DNA from: an uncultured Dialister sp.
GTDB taxonomy: Bacteria > Bacillota > Negativicutes > Veillonellales > Dialisteraceae
DNA length: 46,208 bases
Assembly: GCA_900547785.1 (NCBI GenBank)
Contig: URIB01000009.1
Coordinates: 1-46,208, forward strand
Reading direction: 5' to 3'
Each line of letters begins with the position of its first letter. Positions within the stretch are counted from its first letter, which is position 1. The notes under the pieces are model-generated. The model saw only the letters and a list, made by a program, of their open reading frames with translations. It had not been told where the DNA came from and did not search any database. Below are positions 33,247 to 42,259 of the stretch, in pieces. Position numbers and translations under genes: made by a program.

Positions 33247-34362
33247 TTAGCGGTGCAGATTTCTTCTGTAAAATAAATTGTGGGATTTTCCCTGTTCCGT
33301 CGGAATGAGTAGATCTCCTTTTTGATATATGTATTTGTCTTTCAAGAGAGAGCGGCAGACTTTCCTTGTAAAATTCTCCGGCCATTTCATGTGGGTCGCC
33401 AGATTGGAAACCGCATTTTCACGGGCGGCCGCTTCCGTTTTATCATGGAAGAGGAGATGTTGGAGAAGCGTTTCCCGTCCGAAAGAAAATCTTTGGAGCT
33501 TTCTCCGTCTGAAAGCGGCTATAAGTCCGGTGGAAGGGGCTATGCAGAGGGAGAGTACAAATAAAAGTCCTAAAACTGATGCCATCATGCCCGCCAGCGA
33601 CGTGTCGAGCCAGATGGCGCCGACAATACCTGCGACGGAACCGAAGGAACCGATGAGACAACTCAGTAAAAGCCGGGACACCATTGTTTTCGTCCAAAGG
33701 GAAGCAGTCATGGCAGGAATAATCATGAAAGCAATGACCAGAATGGAACCGATGGATTGGAAAGCGGTGACAGCGGTGAGAGATACAAGTCCCATAAGTC
33801 CGTAGTGAATCAGTGCAGGCGAGAAGCCGAGTATTTTAGACAGAACGGGATCGAAGGTGGCAAGCTTCAGTTCTTTATAGAAAAGAGTAATGATTGCCGC
33901 GACGATGATAAAAACAATACCGCTCGTGTATATGCCCCTTGCTCCGTAGTCCGTACCGTCGATGATCAGGCGGTCGAAGGGGGCAAAAGCGAGTTCGCCG
34001 AGAAGTACGCAGTCCGTGTCTATGTGGACGTTGCCGGCGTAGCGGGTGACAAGAATAACGGCGATACTGAAGAGGAAGGGAAATATAAGTCCGATGGCCG
34101 CATCAGAAGCGACAAGACGGCTTCTGTACAGCGATTCCACAAGCCAGACGGTGAGTACGCCCATGAGCGTCGCACCGACGATAAGAAACGGGGAATCCAG
34201 ACTTCCGGTGAGAAGAAAGGCGAGAATAATCCCTAAAAGTACGGTGTGGCTGATTGCATCGGTAAGCATGGACATTCGCCGGAGTACAAGGAAGTTTCCC
34301 GGCAAAGCACAGCTGATTGCCGTAAAAAGGGCAATAACAAGTATTTCAGCAAAAGAATTCAT
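33247..34362 (-). CDS. Metal ABC transporter permease with C-terminal winged-helix-like extension
   Basis: This 371-residue protein is the second permease of a Tro/Znu/Mnt-type metal importer. About eight or nine helices fill residues 1-285 (ABC-3 family), with DAISHTVLLGIIL and the later IVAFMIIPAMTA-like stretch. After FRRRKLQRF, about 80 soluble residues follow that resemble a winged helix (TRKVCRSLLKDKYIYQKGD). It may sense metal or contact the regulator, but this is speculation. It overlaps the previous permease gene by four bases and ends the operon at a terminator. Confidence 0.88.
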   Translation of the reverse strand: MNSFAEILVIALFTAISCALPGNFLVLRRMSMLTDAISHTVLLGIILAFLLTGSLDSPFLIVGATLMGVLTVWLVESLYRSRLVASDAAIGLIFPFLFSIAVILVTRYAGNVHIDTDCVLLGELAFAPFDRLIIDGTDYGARGIYTSGIVFIIVAAIITLFYKELKLATFDPVLSKILGFSPALIHYGLMGLVSLTAVTAFQSIGSILVIAFMIIPAMTASLWTKTMVSRLLLSCLIGSFGSVAGIVGAIWLDTSLAGMMASVLGLLFVLSLCIAPSTGLIAAFRRRKLQRFSFGRETLLQHLLFHDKTEAAARENAVSNLATHMKWPENFTRKVCRSLLKDKYIYQKGDLLIPTEQGKSHNLFYRRNLHR

Positions 34363-35276
34363 AGGACGCCTCCTTTTTTAGCAGGAGCAGCCAGTCTTTT
34401 GTGATGTAAATACTGACTTACCAAACCTCTTCGCGGAGCAAAAAGCAGACTGGTGATAACGATGACCGAGGCGGCGACGACGATAGCGGGCCCTGTCGGC
34501 ATTTTGGAAATGGACGAGCTTGCTATCGTGCCTGTTGCCGATGAAACGGCCCCGAAGAGGGCAGATAAAAGAACCATCGGTTCAAGCCGTCTTGTCCATT
34601 GACGGGCCGCCACAGAGGGGGCAATCAGCATGGCACTCATGAGAATGATACCTACCGCCTGGATAGACAGTAAAACGGTCATCATCGTCAGGAAAGAAAG
34701 GAGAACATTTAATTTTCCTCCCGGCAATCCGAGCGCTCCCGCATAGTCGGGATCAAAGGCCATGAGTTTCAATTCTTTCCAGAAAAGTACGACCAGTAAA
34801 AGAACAATCAAGGAAAGGCTCGTCGTGAGAATGACGTCTCTGTAGAGAATGGTAGAGGCCTGCCCGAAAATAAACCGGTTAAGCCCTGCCTGATTCGCAT
34901 TTCCCGAATGCTGGATGATAGCGGACAGTACAAGACCGGCTCCGAAGAAACCGGAAAGAACGGAAGCAAGGACACCGTCAAAAGGAAGACGGGTGTATTG
35001 CCGTGCCATAAGAATCAGTCCCGTCGCTACCAGTGCGGAAATAAAAGCACCGAGAAGAAGTCCGTCCAGACTTTTTACGCCGAGAAACATAAAAGCAAGC
35101 ATGATGCCGGGATACGATGAGTGGGCAATCCCGTCACCCAAAAGCGCTTCTCTGCGGAGAACGATGAAAGAACCGAGGACACCGCAAAGAATGCCCAGTA
35201 TGGTTGTTCCTGCAAGGACTACCCGGAAGGTATAGTCGCTCCAAAGGGGAGAACTAAGTATTTCCATCAGACTCAC
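34359..35276 (-). CDS. Metal ABC transporter permease (ABC-3 family)
   Basis: This 305-residue inner-membrane permease has about eight helices. It carries GDGIAHSSYPGIMLAF and the ABC-3 region AVGIILMSAMLIAPSVAARQ. It pairs with the next permease to form the pore of a Mn/Zn/Fe importer. It overlaps the ATPase gene by 23 bases and the second permease gene by four, so all are translated as one operon. Confidence 0.9.
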   Translation of the reverse strand: MSLMEILSSPLWSDYTFRVVLAGTTILGILCGVLGSFIVLRREALLGDGIAHSSYPGIMLAFMFLGVKSLDGLLLGAFISALVATGLILMARQYTRLPFDGVLASVLSGFFGAGLVLSAIIQHSGNANQAGLNRFIFGQASTILYRDVILTTSLSLIVLLLVVLFWKELKLMAFDPDYAGALGLPGGKLNVLLSFLTMMTVLLSIQAVGIILMSAMLIAPSVAARQWTRRLEPMVLLSALFGAVSSATGTIASSSISKMPTGPAIVVAASVIVITSLLFAPRRGLVSQYLHHKRLAAPAKKGGVL

Positions 35277-36003
35277 TCTCCTTAGACAGGGGAGAAAATG
35301 TTTTTTCTATATTTTCCCGGGTAAAAATATCTGCGACCGGTCCTTCGGCAACCAGCTGCCGGTTAATCATGGCAACTCTGTCGAAATACTGTGATACGGT
35401 CTGGAGAGCATGGTGGACGACGACAATCGTTTTTCCTTGGGACTGCATTTCTTTCAAAAGAGTGACGATGACTTTTTCCGTCTGGGCATCGACTCCTTTA
35501 AAAGGTTCGTCCAAAAGATAGACACTTGCTTTTTGCGCCAGTGCCCGGGCAAGGAATACACGCTGCTGTTGTCCGCCGGAAAGCTCATTGATTTGGCGGG
35601 ACTGATACTCTCCCATGCCGACACGGAAAATCATTTCCTCGGCAATCAGTTTATCGCTTCTGCCCGGCCGGCGGCACCAGCCTGTATGGCCGTAGCGTCC
35701 CATGAGGACGATGTCGGAAACAGTAGCCGGGAAATCCCAGTTCACGGAACCGTTTTGGGGGACATAGGCGATTTTCTTTCTTGCCTTTTTGGGAGATTCT
35801 TCCCCGTCGATAGAAAAACGGAGCCGTCCCGAAACGGGAATCAATAAATTCAGAATAATTTTTAAAAGTGTAGATTTACCGGCACCGTTAGGACCTACAA
35901 TACCCATCAGAGTGCCTTTCGGGATGTTTAAATCCAGATCCCAGAGAACAGGCTGCCGGTTATAGGCGGCCGTAATATCTTCCAATTCAATAACGTTCTG
36001 CAT
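35254..36003 (-). CDS. Metal ABC transporter ATPase
   Basis: This 249-residue ATPase powers the metal importer. Walker A is GPNGAGKST, the signature is LSGGQQQRVFLARAL, and Walker B is VYLLDEPFKGVD. The frame opens at a GTG at 36015, but AGAGGTGA is eight bases before ATG 36003, which is preferred. It comes after the binding-protein gene and an intercistronic terminator-like hairpin. It overlaps the first permease gene by 23 bases. Confidence 0.92.
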   Translation of the reverse strand: MQNVIELEDITAAYNRQPVLWDLDLNIPKGTLMGIVGPNGAGKSTLLKIILNLLIPVSGRLRFSIDGEESPKKARKKIAYVPQNGSVNWDFPATVSDIVLMGRYGHTGWCRRPGRSDKLIAEEMIFRVGMGEYQSRQINELSGGQQQRVFLARALAQKASVYLLDEPFKGVDAQTEKVIVTLLKEMQSQGKTIVVVHHALQTVSQYFDRVAMINRQLVAEGPVADIFTRENIEKTFSPLSKESESDGNT

Positions 36004-36084
36004 GGATGTAATCACCTCTTTCTCAAGCTGAAATGTATAAAAGGCAGGACCGACAAAAAAGAAATCGCCCGGTGTATAAAAAAG

Positions 36085-36132
36085 AAGAGGAACCTTCCCG
36101 ACTTAGATATGTCTTGCTCGAAAGGTTCCCCT
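36085..36132 (-). terminator. Intercistronic hairpin/attenuator in the metal importer operon
   Basis: On the minus strand GGGGAACCTTTC pairs with GGGAAGGTTCC, then a T-rich tract with six T residues follows. It lies between the binding-protein gene and the ATPase gene and should make the binding protein more abundant. Confidence 0.75.
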
Positions 36133-36153
36133 GAAACGGAAATCCCGTTATCG

Positions 36154-37104
36154 TTATCGGAGCGCTCCGGTAATGGTTTTGATATTGTGTTCATACATAC
36201 CGATGTAGGTGCCTTCTTTTGTCGATGCATCGCCGAGAGAGTCGGAGAAGAGTTCGCCGCCGATGGAAACATCAAATCCGTTGGCTTTAACGGCCGCCTG
36301 GAGAGATTCGATGGTCTTGTGCGGAACGGAAGATTCTACAAAGATTGCTTTGATTTTGTGGTCTGCGATAAAACGGGCGAGTTCGCTGATGTCGGACGTG
36401 CCCGCTTCGCTGGCGGTGCTGATGCCTTGGATACCCTTAACTTCGAAACCGTAATCTCTTGCGAAATACGCAAATGCATCGTGGGCGGTGACAAGAACGC
36501 GGGCATTTTCGGGAACGGCCGTTACTTCTTTTTTGATTTCCTTGTCCAGGTCGTCCAGCTTGGCAAGGTATGCGTTTAAATTGGATTCATAATAGGATTT
36601 ATTCTGCGGATCTTTGGAGGAAAAGCCTTTGCAAACTTCACCGGCCGCTTTTTTCCAGTTATTTACAGAGAACCAGATGTGCGGATCTTTTGTTTTCTCG
36701 CCGTCTTCTTCAAAATCAAGAAGTGTGGAAGCTTCAATGCCGTCGCTCACACGAATCATCGGCTTTTTATTTTTGGCAAGATTATCAAAAATGGAACCCA
36801 TCTTTCCTTCCAGATGGATACCGTTGTAGACAACGATATCCGCTTTATTCATGGCATCCACATCACCGGCGCCGGCCTGATAGAGATGGGGATCGACACC
36901 GGCTTTCATCAGTCCCGCCACTTCGACCTTATCGCCGCCGATTTCTTTGGACAAATCGGTCAGCATGGTGGTGGTGGCGACAACTTTCATTTTTCCCGTT
37001 TCTTTCGGGGCGGTCTCTCCGCTTTTGCCGCAGCCGGCAGACATACAAACGGCCCCGATGAGCGCCAGAGGCAGGCAAATCCATACTAATATCTTTTTAA
37101 ACAT
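36154..37104 (-). CDS. Metal-binding lipoprotein of an ABC importer (TroA/ZnuA family)
   Basis: This 316-residue lipoprotein (lipobox MSAGC, Cys25) binds Mn2+, Zn2+ or Fe2+ for the importer encoded downstream. The likely ligands are His73 (DPHLYQA), His142 (DPHIWF), His208 (TAHDAF) and Asp288 (FSDSL), the His-His-His-Asp set of Treponema TroA. PsaA/MntA has Glu at the third position. There is no His-rich loop as in ZnuA. This leaves Mn and Zn both possible. The gene is first in the operon, and its promoter region is shared with divergent mnmG. Confidence 0.9.
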   Translation of the reverse strand: MFKKILVWICLPLALIGAVCMSAGCGKSGETAPKETGKMKVVATTTMLTDLSKEIGGDKVEVAGLMKAGVDPHLYQAGAGDVDAMNKADIVVYNGIHLEGKMGSIFDNLAKNKKPMIRVSDGIEASTLLDFEEDGEKTKDPHIWFSVNNWKKAAGEVCKGFSSKDPQNKSYYESNLNAYLAKLDDLDKEIKKEVTAVPENARVLVTAHDAFAYFARDYGFEVKGIQGISTASEAGTSDISELARFIADHKIKAIFVESSVPHKTIESLQAAVKANGFDVSIGGELFSDSLGDASTKEGTYIGMYEHNIKTITGALR

Positions 37105-37175
37105 GATAGTCTCCTTTATGTAATATTTTGCAACGGAAAATGTATGATTTCTTTCGTTGCTCTCGCTATATTACC

Positions 37176-37220
37176 ACATAAATTAGACAATGTAAATATT
37201 TTAAATCGGCATACCTAAAA
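37176..37220 (-). promoter_or_regulatory. Candidate promoter and operator of the metal importer
   Basis: On the minus strand TTTACA is followed after 17 bases by TAATAT. About 15 bases upstream of the -35 is TTTAGGTAT (37211-37219), the 9-mer also present in the promoter of the DtxR/MntR-type gene. Operator function is inferred. Confidence 0.5.
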
Positions 37221-37319
37221 TAAATAATTACATATATGATATAAAAATAAAATGGTATTCCGTTAAAAATAAGAGGTGAAAATTTAAGCCTACCTTACTT
37301 TTATAAAAGAGAGGACGTT

Positions 37320-37348
37320 TTGAAAAAGAGATGGAAATTTTATATAAT
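37320..37348 (+). promoter_or_regulatory. mnmG promoter
   Basis: TTGAAA (37320-37325) and TATAAT (37343-37348) have a 17-base spacer. Confidence 0.85.
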
Positions 37349-37413
37349 GAGTAGACTAAAAAGCAGAAGAAATTTTTGCGATGCAAGGAATTGAAAAGAA
37401 AGAAGGATTTAAA

Positions 37414-39297
37414 TTGTATCTCATAGATACGTATGACGTTATAGTTGTCGGCGCAGGCCATGCCGGCTGCGAAGCGGCTCTTGCGGCGGCGCGGATGGGT
37501 TGTAAAACGCTTCTTACAACGATTTCTCTCGACAATGTAGCGATGATGCCCTGCAATCCCGCGATCGGCGGACCGGGTAAAAGTCATCTTGTCAAAGAAA
37601 TAGATGCGCTCGGCGGAGAAATGGGAATCGCCGCAGACAAAACGGCGATTCAGATGCGCATGCTGAACCGCGGAAAAGGACCGGCGGTGTATTCTCTCCG
37701 CGCCCAGTCGGATAAGGGCGCCTATCACCGCTATATGAAACAGGTGGTGGAAAATACGGACAATCTCGATTTGCGTCAGATGCAGGTGACGGATATCCTC
37801 GTAGAAAACGGACGGTGTGTCGGGATTACCACGGAACTTCATGAAGAATACAGAGCCAAAGCGGTCATTCTTTGTACCGGCACGTATCTGGAAAGCATGA
37901 TTATCATCGGAGATGTCATGTATTCCGGGGGACCGAACGGAATGCGGCCGTCCATAGGGCTTTCCGGGAACTTAAAAAAGCACGGTATTTCCATGCTTCG
38001 TTTCAAAACGGGAACACCGAGCCGTGTTGATATGCGGAGTCTTCACAAAGAAAAAATGATGCCGGAAGAGGGCGATCCGGAAAATCATGCGTTTTGCTTT
38101 TTAAGCGAAAGAAAAGACAGAAACGAAAAAATTTGCTGGCTCACCTATACCAATGAAGAAACCCATGCCATCATCAGGGACAATATCATGAGAGCACCGA
38201 AATATGCAGGGAAGATTCACGGTGTGGGCGCCAGATACTGTCCGTCTATCGAAGATAAAGTCATCCGTTTTGCCGACAAAGACAGACACCAGCTTTTTGT
38301 AGAACCGGAAGGAACGGACACGACGGAAATGTATGTGCAGGGCATGTCCACATCACTTCCCATCGACGTGCAATATGCATTTTTAAGAACGATTCCGGGT
38401 TTGGAAGACGTAAAGCTCATGCGTCCCGCCTATGCCATCGAATATGATCTTATTGACCCGCTGCAGCTCTACCCCACACTGGAACTGATTCACCTGGAAG
38501 GACTGTATTCGGCGGGGCAATCAAACGGGACGAGCGGCTATGAAGAAGCGGCGGCACAGGGACTCATGGCGGGCATCAATGCGGCGCTCAAAATCAAAGG
38601 AAAAGAACCGTTCATTCTCGCCCGTCACGAAGCGTATATCGGAACGCTCATTGACGATCTGGTGACGAAAGGAACGGACGAGCCGTATCGTATGATGACA
38701 AGCAGGAGCGAATACCGTCTGATTCTTCGCCAGGACAATGCGGATCTCAGGCTCACTCCGAAAGGCTATGCAATCGGACTTGTCACAGAAGAACGGTACA
38801 AACATTTCAAAGAGCGGAAAGAAAAATTCGAAGAAGCCCTTGCCTATATCAGGACAAAGCGGTTTACACCGAAAAAAGAAATCAATGAAGCATTGGAACG
38901 GATCGGTACGGCGCCGCTTACAACAGGAACGGGAGCCGATCAGATTCTCAAACGTCCCGAAATGACTTACCGGAAAATGACAGAATCCTTGGGGTGTCCC
39001 GTTTTTGATGCGGAAGCGACAGAAGAAATGGAAATCACCGTGAAATATGAAGGATACATTGCCCGTCAGGAATCGGCAATTCGTAAAGCGGCCCGTATGG
39101 AAAGTGAAAAAATGCCTGCCCACATGGACTATTTAAATTTGGAGGGAATTTCTACAGAAGCCCGGCAAAAATTGGATAAAATCCGTCCCGTATCACTGGG
39201 ACAGGCGTCCCGTATTTCCGGCGTATCTCCGGCGGATATGTCGGTCCTCATGGTGTATCTGAAACAGAAAAAAGGAAATACAGAAAAGAAAGAATAG
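37414..39297 (+). CDS. mnmG: tRNA uridine-5-carboxymethylaminomethyl modification enzyme MnmG (GidA)
   Basis: MnmG, with MnmE, installs the carboxymethylaminomethyl group at U34 of certain tRNAs using FAD, glycine or ammonium and methylene-THF. The 627-residue protein has the FAD site VVGAGHAGCEAALAAARMG, the GidA signature PCNPAIGGPGKSHLVKE, and the C-terminal helical domain. GAAGGA is six bases before TTG 37414, which gives the usual N-terminus YDVIVVGAG close to the start; ATG at 37381 (11 codons longer) has a weak ribosome site and is the alternative. rsmG follows, but only after a 1-kb repeat region. Confidence 0.95.
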   Translation: MYLIDTYDVIVVGAGHAGCEAALAAARMGCKTLLTTISLDNVAMMPCNPAIGGPGKSHLVKEIDALGGEMGIAADKTAIQMRMLNRGKGPAVYSLRAQSDKGAYHRYMKQVVENTDNLDLRQMQVTDILVENGRCVGITTELHEEYRAKAVILCTGTYLESMIIIGDVMYSGGPNGMRPSIGLSGNLKKHGISMLRFKTGTPSRVDMRSLHKEKMMPEEGDPENHAFCFLSERKDRNEKICWLTYTNEETHAIIRDNIMRAPKYAGKIHGVGARYCPSIEDKVIRFADKDRHQLFVEPEGTDTTEMYVQGMSTSLPIDVQYAFLRTIPGLEDVKLMRPAYAIEYDLIDPLQLYPTLELIHLEGLYSAGQSNGTSGYEEAAAQGLMAGINAALKIKGKEPFILARHEAYIGTLIDDLVTKGTDEPYRMMTSRSEYRLILRQDNADLRLTPKGYAIGLVTEERYKHFKERKEKFEEALAYIRTKRFTPKKEINEALERIGTAPLTTGTGADQILKRPEMTYRKMTESLGCPVFDAEATEEMEITVKYEGYIARQESAIRKAARMESEKMPAHMDYLNLEGISTEARQKLDKIRPVSLGQASRISGVSPADMSVLMVYLKQKKGNTEKKE

Positions 39298-39309
39298 AAA
39301 TCAAAAAAA

Positions 39310-39336
39310 ACTCTGTCTGAAAAAGACGGAGTTTTT
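39310..39336 (+). terminator. Terminator after mnmG
   Basis: ACTCTGTCT pairs with AGACGGAGT (one G-U) around a short A-rich loop, followed by five T residues. Confidence 0.85.
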
Positions 39337-39359
39337 GCTTTGGCTCATTGCATTATTTA

Positions 39360-40165
39360 TTCTTACACGTCTGCTCCAACTTGCCCCTTTCGTCAACTTA
39401 ACGGTTGACACCTTAGCCAAGGCAAAGCGTCTCACTCACTTTTACAGCGTCGCTCCGCTCCTTGAAAAGTGGTTCGCTTGCTTCCCGACAAACGGGGACG
39501 GCTTTTTTATAGGAGTCATTTCATTATTTTTCGGTTTTCTTATATAAAAACTATAATTCTTTCTTCCTTGTCGTCAGCTTCCCCCGAGCACGGAGGGAAG
39601 TGCCGAGCAAAGCGAGGCGATAGGGGCAAGCTTGCATACACAGGTCAGAATATGTAACACCTGTATCCTTTGCCAGATTCTTCACTATGAGTCAATTTCC
39701 TTTTATTACATTACAGTCATAGCGATTTTTACAATTGTTCAAGAATGACAGGCAGGTATTTAACACTGTTCCGTAAGGAATCGTTTTTTCGTATCTGCTC
39801 ACACTTGCACCTTGCGTGAATCTATCCGCTGACACTTTAACCAAAGGCAAAGCGTCACACACACTTTTACAGCGTCGCTCCGCTTCTCGAAAAGTGGTTC
39901 GCTTGCGTCCCGTCATCCGGGGATGACTTACATTTCCTATGCTTTCCTTTTTAGGCAAAAAGTCATTTATTGCTTCTCTAAAACGCAATTCACTTCTGCC
40001 GTCATTCTTGAGCGGCGGATAGAATCGGAATGATGGCAGGAGAAAAAACATCATGTGACTCTTAGCGAAGAATCCGGCAGCGTGATAAATATAAAAATAT
40101 GAATTTCTTTTCCTTAGTGTCAGCTGCCCTGTTGACGGTGATAGGGGCAAGCTGGCGTACATGAA
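39360..40165 (+). repeat. Long mosaic of non-coding repeats, copy 2
   Basis: About 0.8 kb between mnmG and rsmG without a credible gene. Its parts match copy 1 in almost the same order: the TTGCCCCTT...GGTTGACACC hairpin module with CCAAGGCAAAGCGTCTCA (39375-39507), the AAACTATAATTC module with CTTCCCCCGAGCACGG and GCGAGGCGATAGGGGCAAG (39545-39635), a 51-base insertion (39686-39736), and a second long form with GAATCGGAATGATGGC and ACATCATGTGACTCTTAGCG (39795-40080). A shortened module b ends it. Divergence from copy 1 is modest by eye. No transposase gene is present. Confidence 0.8.
39686..39736 (+). repeat. 51-base insertion inside a hairpin repeat (copy 2)
   Basis: Same flanks and same length as 20962-21012, with a few base differences. 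The flanks are joined by three bases at 21397-21426. Confidence 0.65.
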
Positions 40166-40275
40166 AAATGATTGTTTACCAAAATAAATTTATTTTTTTC
40201 TTAAAATCAAGTGAAGGAACGCTGTCTATTTGATATACTTATGGTAGTATATGGTGCGGCATGAAGGAGGATATA

Positions 40276-40989
40276 ATGACCGTCAGGGAAATGATAGAGA
40301 TATTAGGTCTTGCGGCCGGTGAGGAAGCTGCGGAAAAACTGACAGCCTATAATTTGATGCTTATGGAGATGAATCAAAAGGTCAATCTTACGGGCATTAA
40401 GGACAGGGAAGAAAGTCTGGTTAAAAATATATATGATTCAATGACCGTCTACGATGAAAAATATTTTCCCCAAGAAGGACGGATTCTTGATTTAGGGACG
40501 GGGGCCGGGTTTCCCGGGATTCCTCTTGCCGTTTTGCGGCCGGATATGCATGTAGTGCTGATGGATTCGATCTTGAAAAAGTTGAATTTTATTGAAGCCG
40601 CTGCCGGAAAATTGGGGATACGGAATATTAAAATCATGCATATGCGTGCCGAAGAGGGCGGCCGGCGGAGAAAAACGAGAGAGTCTTTTGATGTGGTGAC
40701 GGCGAGAGCGGTGAAAATGCTTCCCGTGATTGCCGAATGGGCGATGCCTTTTGTGAAGGTCGGAGGTATTTTTGCGGCGATGAAAGGACCGGGCGCGGAA
40801 GAAGAACTTAAAAATGCGGGAAAGATTCTGCATGAACTCCAAGGGGAACTGATTGAAAAGAAAGATTTCGAGTTACCCGGCGGAGAGAAGCGGTCTATTC
40901 TTTATTTCCGAAAAACGGGACCTTGCCCCAAGACGTATCCGCGTAAGGTGGGCATTGCAGAAAAAAAGCCGGTCATAGGAGCGGTGTGA
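40276..40989 (+). CDS. rsmG: 16S rRNA (guanine-527-N7) methyltransferase RsmG (GidB)
   Basis: RsmG methylates N7 of G527 in 16S rRNA with S-adenosylmethionine. The 237-residue enzyme has the AdoMet motif ILDLGTGAGFPGIPLAVL, the preceding VNLTGIKDREE, and FDVVTARAVKMLPVIAEW (in part). AAGGAGG lies before ATG 40276; the ATG at 40261 overlaps this site and is not used. It is usually directly after mnmG; here the repeat mosaic separates them. The pil-like genes follow after 112 bases. Confidence 0.94.
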   Translation: MTVREMIEILGLAAGEEAAEKLTAYNLMLMEMNQKVNLTGIKDREESLVKNIYDSMTVYDEKYFPQEGRILDLGTGAGFPGIPLAVLRPDMHVVLMDSILKKLNFIEAAAGKLGIRNIKIMHMRAEEGGRRRKTRESFDVVTARAVKMLPVIAEWAMPFVKVGGIFAAMKGPGAEEELKNAGKILHELQGELIEKKDFELPGGEKRSILYFRKTGPCPKTYPRKVGIAEKKPVIGAV

Positions 40990-41101
40990 CGGAAAGCGGG
41001 CTGTCTTTATGACGGTCCGTTTTGTAGTGGAAAAAGAAATCAGGCGGGGATTTCCTGTTTTTGTGGTGACGGCAGGATAAAATTGCGCAAGAGGGGGCTG
41101 T

Positions 41102-42250
41102 ATGAAATTGTATGAGGCAACCAATCCCGAAATGGCGGTACGTTACATTTTGCAATCCGCCATTTCGGAAAAGGTAAGCGATGTGCACCTGGAACCGGGA
41201 GAGGACGGGGTGTATGTCCGTTTTCGCAAGGACGGAAAGCTCAAGGAATTTGGAAAGTGGCCGTTGTCGATGGCGCAAGGGCTTTCCGTGCGGATCAAAG
41301 TGCTGGCGGGAATGAATGTCGGAGAAATGAGACTTCCCCAGGACGGAAGTTTTTCTGAAACCAAAGAGGGAGTTTCCCGTGATTTCCGTGTTTCCGTTAT
41401 GCCCACCATTAGAGGAGAAAATATCGTTATCCGTATATTATCGGGGTCGGTCGCTTTTATTGAGAAGAATGAACTGGGAATGACGGAGTTTCAAAAGCGG
41501 GTGTTTCAAAAGAGATTGCTGCGAAAAAGCGGTATGATTCTGACGACAGGACCGACAGGAAGCGGAAAGACATCAACGCTTTATGCGGCGCTTAAACTGG
41601 TGCTTACGCCTGAAATTTCCGCCATTTCCATCGAAGATCCCGTGGAGTACCGCATTCATGGAATGACACAGGTACAGGTGAATGAAAAAGCGGGATTGAC
41701 ATTTGAGAAAGGATTGAGATCGCTCGTCCGTCAGGATCCCGATGTGGTGATGATCGGAGAAATACGTGACGGGGAAACGGCGGAAATAGCGGTGCACGCC
41801 GCTTTGACAGGTCATCTGGTGCTGTCGTCGCTTCATACGAATGATGCGGTGTCCGCCGCCGCACGGCTTATAGATATGGGAATCCCTCCGTATTTGCTGG
41901 CCGCTTCTCTTTCCCTTGTGATTTCACAAAGGCTCGCTGTCAAACTGTCTGCGGAAGAAAAACGGGAATTTATTATCGGTCCGGAAGAGATACGCCGTGA
42001 TTTTCTTCCGCCCGTTTTTTTGGGTAAAAAAGGATATGCAGGAAATGAAGAGGGCCGGATCGGTATTTTTGAAATGATGGAAATCGGAAAAGACGAAAAG
42101 AAAGCGCTCCATGAAAAGGCGGAGAGTGCCCGTCTTTCGGAATTGATGAAAAAGCAGGGACAGAAAACGATGGGGGAAATAGCGATCGAACGTATGAAAG
42201 CGGGACTTATTTCGCCCAGAGAAGCGGCTTTTCTTTATGAAACATGGTGA
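41102..42250 (+). CDS. pilB: PilB/GspE-type assembly ATPase (short form)
   Basis: This 382-residue ATPase powers assembly of a type IV pilus or type II-like filament. Walker A GPTGSGKT is at residues 150-157, followed by the Asp box SIEDPVEYRIHG, Walker B DVVMIGEIRD and the His box HLVLSSLHTNDA. It lacks the N-terminal MshEN/GspE domain, so it is shorter than typical PilB (about 550). The four-Cys zinc motif between the ATPase core and the C-terminus is also missing; the region reads RLAVKLSAEEKREF. GAGGGGG precedes the ATG. A pilT-like gene follows after nine bases. Confidence 0.85.
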   Translation: MKLYEATNPEMAVRYILQSAISEKVSDVHLEPGEDGVYVRFRKDGKLKEFGKWPLSMAQGLSVRIKVLAGMNVGEMRLPQDGSFSETKEGVSRDFRVSVMPTIRGENIVIRILSGSVAFIEKNELGMTEFQKRVFQKRLLRKSGMILTTGPTGSGKTSTLYAALKLVLTPEISAISIEDPVEYRIHGMTQVQVNEKAGLTFEKGLRSLVRQDPDVVMIGEIRDGETAEIAVHAALTGHLVLSSLHTNDAVSAAARLIDMGIPPYLLAASLSLVISQRLAVKLSAEEKREFIIGPEEIRRDFLPPVFLGKKGYAGNEEGRIGIFEMMEIGKDEKKALHEKAESARLSELMKKQGQKTMGEIAIERMKAGLISPREAAFLYETW

Positions 42251-42259
42251 GGATACAGG

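Noticed and set aside
39335..39657. Short open frames within the repeat mosaic
   Set aside because: They run through hairpin modules, lack ribosome sites and have no protein-like pattern. The matching frames are not kept between copies.
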